Shown: positions 61,798-64,000 of the stretch, piece by piece
Layout of the letters: every line of letters starts with the position of its first letter
Position numbering within the stretch: the stretch's first letter is position 1
Assembly: GCA_963746885.1 (NCBI GenBank)
Contig: CAVVDM010000013.1
Location: 372,001-436,000 of the forward strand
DNA length: 64,000 bases
From: DATARH01 sp963746885
GTDB lineage: Bacteria > Pseudomonadota > Alphaproteobacteria > ATCC43930 > CGMCC-115725
Direction: 5' to 3'
Made by a program: the position numbers and the translations under genes
Notes under the pieces: generated by a model
Seen by the model: the letters and a program-made list of their open reading frames with translations, nothing else
Databases searched by the model: none
What the model was told of the DNA's origin: nothing

Positions 61798-63450
61798 TCA
61801 GCCGGTCGCCTGCTGCCCCGAGGGCGGCTGCGAAGCCTGGTCCGCCTGTCCCCAGCCGCCGCCGCCCGGAGTTTCGACGACGACGACATCGCCCGGCCCG
61901 AGCGACAGGCTCGCCTTGCCCGGCACCTCCTCAATCTCGCCAGTGGCGCGGATCACGGCGTTGCGGCCCGGCTTGCCGTCGCCGCCGCCGTGCAGGCCGT
62001 AAGGTGCGAAGCGGCGGCGCTCGCACTGCAACGACACGCGCGCCTCGTGGCCGAGGATGCGGATCGCACGGATGAGCCCCGTGCCGCCGCGGTGATGCCC
62101 TGGCCCGGCCGAGCCCTCGCGCATTTCGTAGCGCTCGACGCGCAGCGGATAGGTGATCTCCAGCGCCTCGACGGGCGTGTTCATCGTATTGGTCATGTTG
62201 CACTGGATGCCGTCGTCGCCCGGCCCCATCGGCCGCCCGCCCTGCCCGCCCCCGATCGTCTCGTAATAGCTGTAAGGCCGCCCGCCCGGCGTGCTGGTGG
62301 CTCGCGGGTCATGACCGCCGATCACGATCGAATTCATCGTGCCCTGGCTCGCTGCGGGCACCCGCTCGGGGGCGAACTGCGCGGCGACCTTGAGCACCGT
62401 GTCGGCGACCCGCTGCGTCGTCTCGGTATTGCCGGCGCATACCGCCGCCGGCAGCCGCGCGGCGAGGAACGAGCCTTCCGGGATCTTCAGTTCGACGCTG
62501 CGGAAGGTGCCGGCATTCACCGGGATTTCCGGGTCGGTCAGGATCTTGATCGCGAAGAAGCTGGCCGAATAGGTCATCGGCGCCACCGCGTTGATATTGC
62601 CCGGGCGCTGCGCCGAGGAGCCGGCGAAATCGAGCACGAGCCTGTCGGGCGACACGGTCATCGCCAGCGCGACCCGTACAGGCTCGTCGCTGCTGCCGTC
62701 GTCGTCGAGGAAATCCTCGCCATGATAGGTGCCGCTCGGCAATTCGGCGAGACGGCGGCGCATCCGGCGCTCGGCATAATCGAGGATCGCGGCAAAGCCG
62801 GCGGTGACAAGGTCGGCGCCGTAGCGATGGACCAGCTCGACGAGGCGCTGATCGCCGATCCGCAGCGCGGCAAGCTGCGCGTTGAGGTCGCCGCGGCGCT
62901 CCTGCGGGGTGCGCACATTGGCGAGGATCAGCCGCAGCACGTCCTCCTGCAAACGGCCGGCGCGGTAGAGCTTTACCGCCGGGATGACCAGCCCCTCCTG
63001 GTAGATTTCGCGGCTTTTGCCCGGCATCGAGCCCGGCTCCATGCCGCCGACATCGGCATGGTGCGCCCGCGTCGCGACGTAGCCGATGTGGCGGGTGACG
63101 GCGTAGACCGGCGCGACGATCGTGATGTCCGGCAGGTGCGAGCCGCCCGTGAACGGGTCGTTGACGATGACGACATCGCCCTCCTCGACCGTGCCCACCG
63201 CGTCGACCGTCGCCCTGACCGCGCGCAGCATCGAGCCGAGATGCACCGGCACGTGCTCGGCCTGCGCAACGAGCTGCGCGCTTTCGTCGAAGATCGCGCA
63301 GGAGGCGTCCATCCGCTCCTTGATGTTGGGCGAGAACGCGGTGCGCTTCAGCACCGCCCCCATCTCGTCGGCGATCGATTCGAGCGCGTTGCGCAACACT
63401 TCGAGCGTCACCGGGTCGATCGCGTCGTTGCGCAGCGGCACATCGCTCAT
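61798..63450 (-). CDS. hydantoinase B / oxoprolinase family protein
   Basis: A 550-residue beta subunit of the hydantoinase/oxoprolinase/acetone-carboxylase family. Landmarks: DPVTLEVLRNALESIADEMG, TAFSPNIKERMDASCAIFD, VNDPFTGGSHLPDITIVAPV, NTETTQRVADTVLKV, GTMNSIVIGG and SYYETIGGGQGGRPMGPGDDG. It ends with GDVVVVETPGGGGWGQ. With subunit A it hydrolyses cyclic amides such as hydantoins or 5-oxoproline using ATP, or carboxylates ketones; which cannot be told. Its ATG overlaps the hyuA stop by one base. Confidence 0.92.
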   Translation of the reverse strand: MSDVPLRNDAIDPVTLEVLRNALESIADEMGAVLKRTAFSPNIKERMDASCAIFDESAQLVAQAEHVPVHLGSMLRAVRATVDAVGTVEEGDVVIVNDPFTGGSHLPDITIVAPVYAVTRHIGYVATRAHHADVGGMEPGSMPGKSREIYQEGLVIPAVKLYRAGRLQEDVLRLILANVRTPQERRGDLNAQLAALRIGDQRLVELVHRYGADLVTAGFAAILDYAERRMRRRLAELPSGTYHGEDFLDDDGSSDEPVRVALAMTVSPDRLVLDFAGSSAQRPGNINAVAPMTYSASFFAIKILTDPEIPVNAGTFRSVELKIPEGSFLAARLPAAVCAGNTETTQRVADTVLKVAAQFAPERVPAASQGTMNSIVIGGHDPRATSTPGGRPYSYYETIGGGQGGRPMGPGDDGIQCNMTNTMNTPVEALEITYPLRVERYEMREGSAGPGHHRGGTGLIRAIRILGHEARVSLQCERRRFAPYGLHGGGDGKPGRNAVIRATGEIEEVPGKASLSLGPGDVVVVETPGGGGWGQADQASQPPSGQQATG

Positions 63451-64000
63451 CAACCGACCTCCACGACAAGGCTGCCCAGCGCATCGACGCGGGCAGTGTC
63501 GCCGGGATAGAGCACGGTCGTCGCCGAGACTTCCTCGACGATCGCCGGCCCGGCGATCTGGTTGCCGGCGAGCAGCAGCTCGCGCTGCCAGACCGGACAC
63601 TGCACCCATTCGCCGCCGCCCAGTTCGGGCGTCTCGAAAAACGCCCGGCGCATGCCGCGCTGCGCCTCGCCCGGCGGCTCACGCCCGCCCTGGGGCGGAC
63701 GCGGCAGTTCGGGCGTGTCGATCAGGCCGGTCGCGGTCACCGCAAAGCTGACGACCTCGACCGGCGCAGTCGGGTCGGCGTGGCCGAAGCGGCGCTCGTG
63801 CTCGACATGGAACGCGTTGGCCAGCCCGGCCCACTGCGGCTCGCTCAGCCCGGCGAGCGGCATCGGCAATTCGTAGGACTGACCGACATAGCGCATATCG
63901 ACCCGCATCTCGACGCGCTGGCGCTCCGGCGGCATCTGGTCGGCGGCGAGAAGGCGGCGCGCCTCGGCCAGCATCGGCGCAAACACGGCGCGCGCGTCGG
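63450..64000 (-). CDS. hydantoinase A / oxoprolinase family protein, C-terminal part only
   Basis: The last about 183 codons of subunit A; the 5' end lies beyond the window. FHVEHERRFGHADPTAPVEVV is the conserved C-terminal signature of HyuA proteins. GNQIAGPAIVEEVSATTVLYPGDTARVD (cited by GPAIVEEVSATTVL) is the family's terminal beta-domain. Complete members have about 680-700 residues, so roughly 500 are missing here. The stop overlaps the start of subunit B, marking a two-gene operon. Confidence 0.93.
   Translation of the reverse strand, partial: DARAVFAPMLAEARRLLAADQMPPERQRVEMRVDMRYVGQSYELPMPLAGLSEPQWAGLANAFHVEHERRFGHADPTAPVEVVSFAVTATGLIDTPELPRPPQGGREPPGEAQRGMRRAFFETPELGGGEWVQCPVWQRELLLAGNQIAGPAIVEEVSATTVLYPGDTARVDALGSLVVEVG

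Overview
The window is a high-GC, densely coding bacterial chromosome segment. It most resembles Alphaproteobacteria, probably a Rhodospirillales-like lineage. This rests on a transaldolase/phosphoglucose isomerase fusion, aerobic-type cobaltochelatase genes cobS-cobT, an Flp/Tad pilin system, Coq7 (ubiquinone synthesis), a CIRCE-controlled groESL operon, and CoA-based degradation genes with stand-alone substrate-binding proteins. No rRNA, tRNA, CRISPR array, transposase or phage gene was seen.

Layout. 1-5.1 kb: oxidative pentose-phosphate operon (tal-pgi fusion, gnd, zwf cut by the window edge). 5.3-10.9 kb: orphan anti-sigma-like RskA domain, class II aldolase, cell-wall amidase, acuI-like reductase, thiolase, and a divergent dihydroorotase. 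11-20 kb: mixed catabolic and transport genes (two lone ABC binding proteins, two luciferase-like flavin oxidoreductases, aldo/keto reductase, quinone reductase, DUF2332). 20.1-23.9 kb: queuosine operon queA-tgt-queF-queG. 23.9-27.8 kb: Flp pilin, pirin, a small unannotated gene, a glycosyltransferase, bluB, pncC-like. 27.9-33 kb: acyl-CoA operon resembling alicyclic acid (cyclohexanecarboxylate) degradation, with an AT-richer unknown gene inside it. 33-35.6 kb: groES-groEL. 35.7-39.2 kb: J-domain protein, cobS, cobT. 39.2-41.6 kb: leftward EF-hand, VOC, FAD oxidoreductase, recR. 41.8-48.3 kb: MBL hydrolase, then a selenocysteine operon selD (with N-terminal NADH-dehydrogenase-like domain)-selA-selB. 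48.3-52.2 kb: MATE pump and divergent MarR regulator with a clear repeated operator, DUF1499 and LVIVD proteins. 52.3-54.5 kb: SRP RNA, dnaX, ybaB. 54.7-58.7 kb: two tandem TadG-like paralogues and two TadE-like pseudopilins. 58.8-64 kb: amidohydrolase, coq7-dsbB-DedA, and hyuA (partial)-hyuB.

A notable property of the sequence is that many otherwise well-conserved genes are interrupted by single-base frameshifts. I count 24, of which 21 are +1 insertions. Twelve fall between 20.7 and 25.0 kb and none after 45.9 kb. Because the family sequence continues in the next frame each time, I treat these as probable sequence errors. I annotate the whole genes and give the approximate break points.

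Themes that tie genes together: cobalamin (bluB, cobS, cobT, and the cobalamin-dependent enzyme QueG), selenium use (selDAB, with the tRNA gene selC not in the window), and type IVb pilus or secretion components (Flp, TadE, TadG) without the tadABC machinery.
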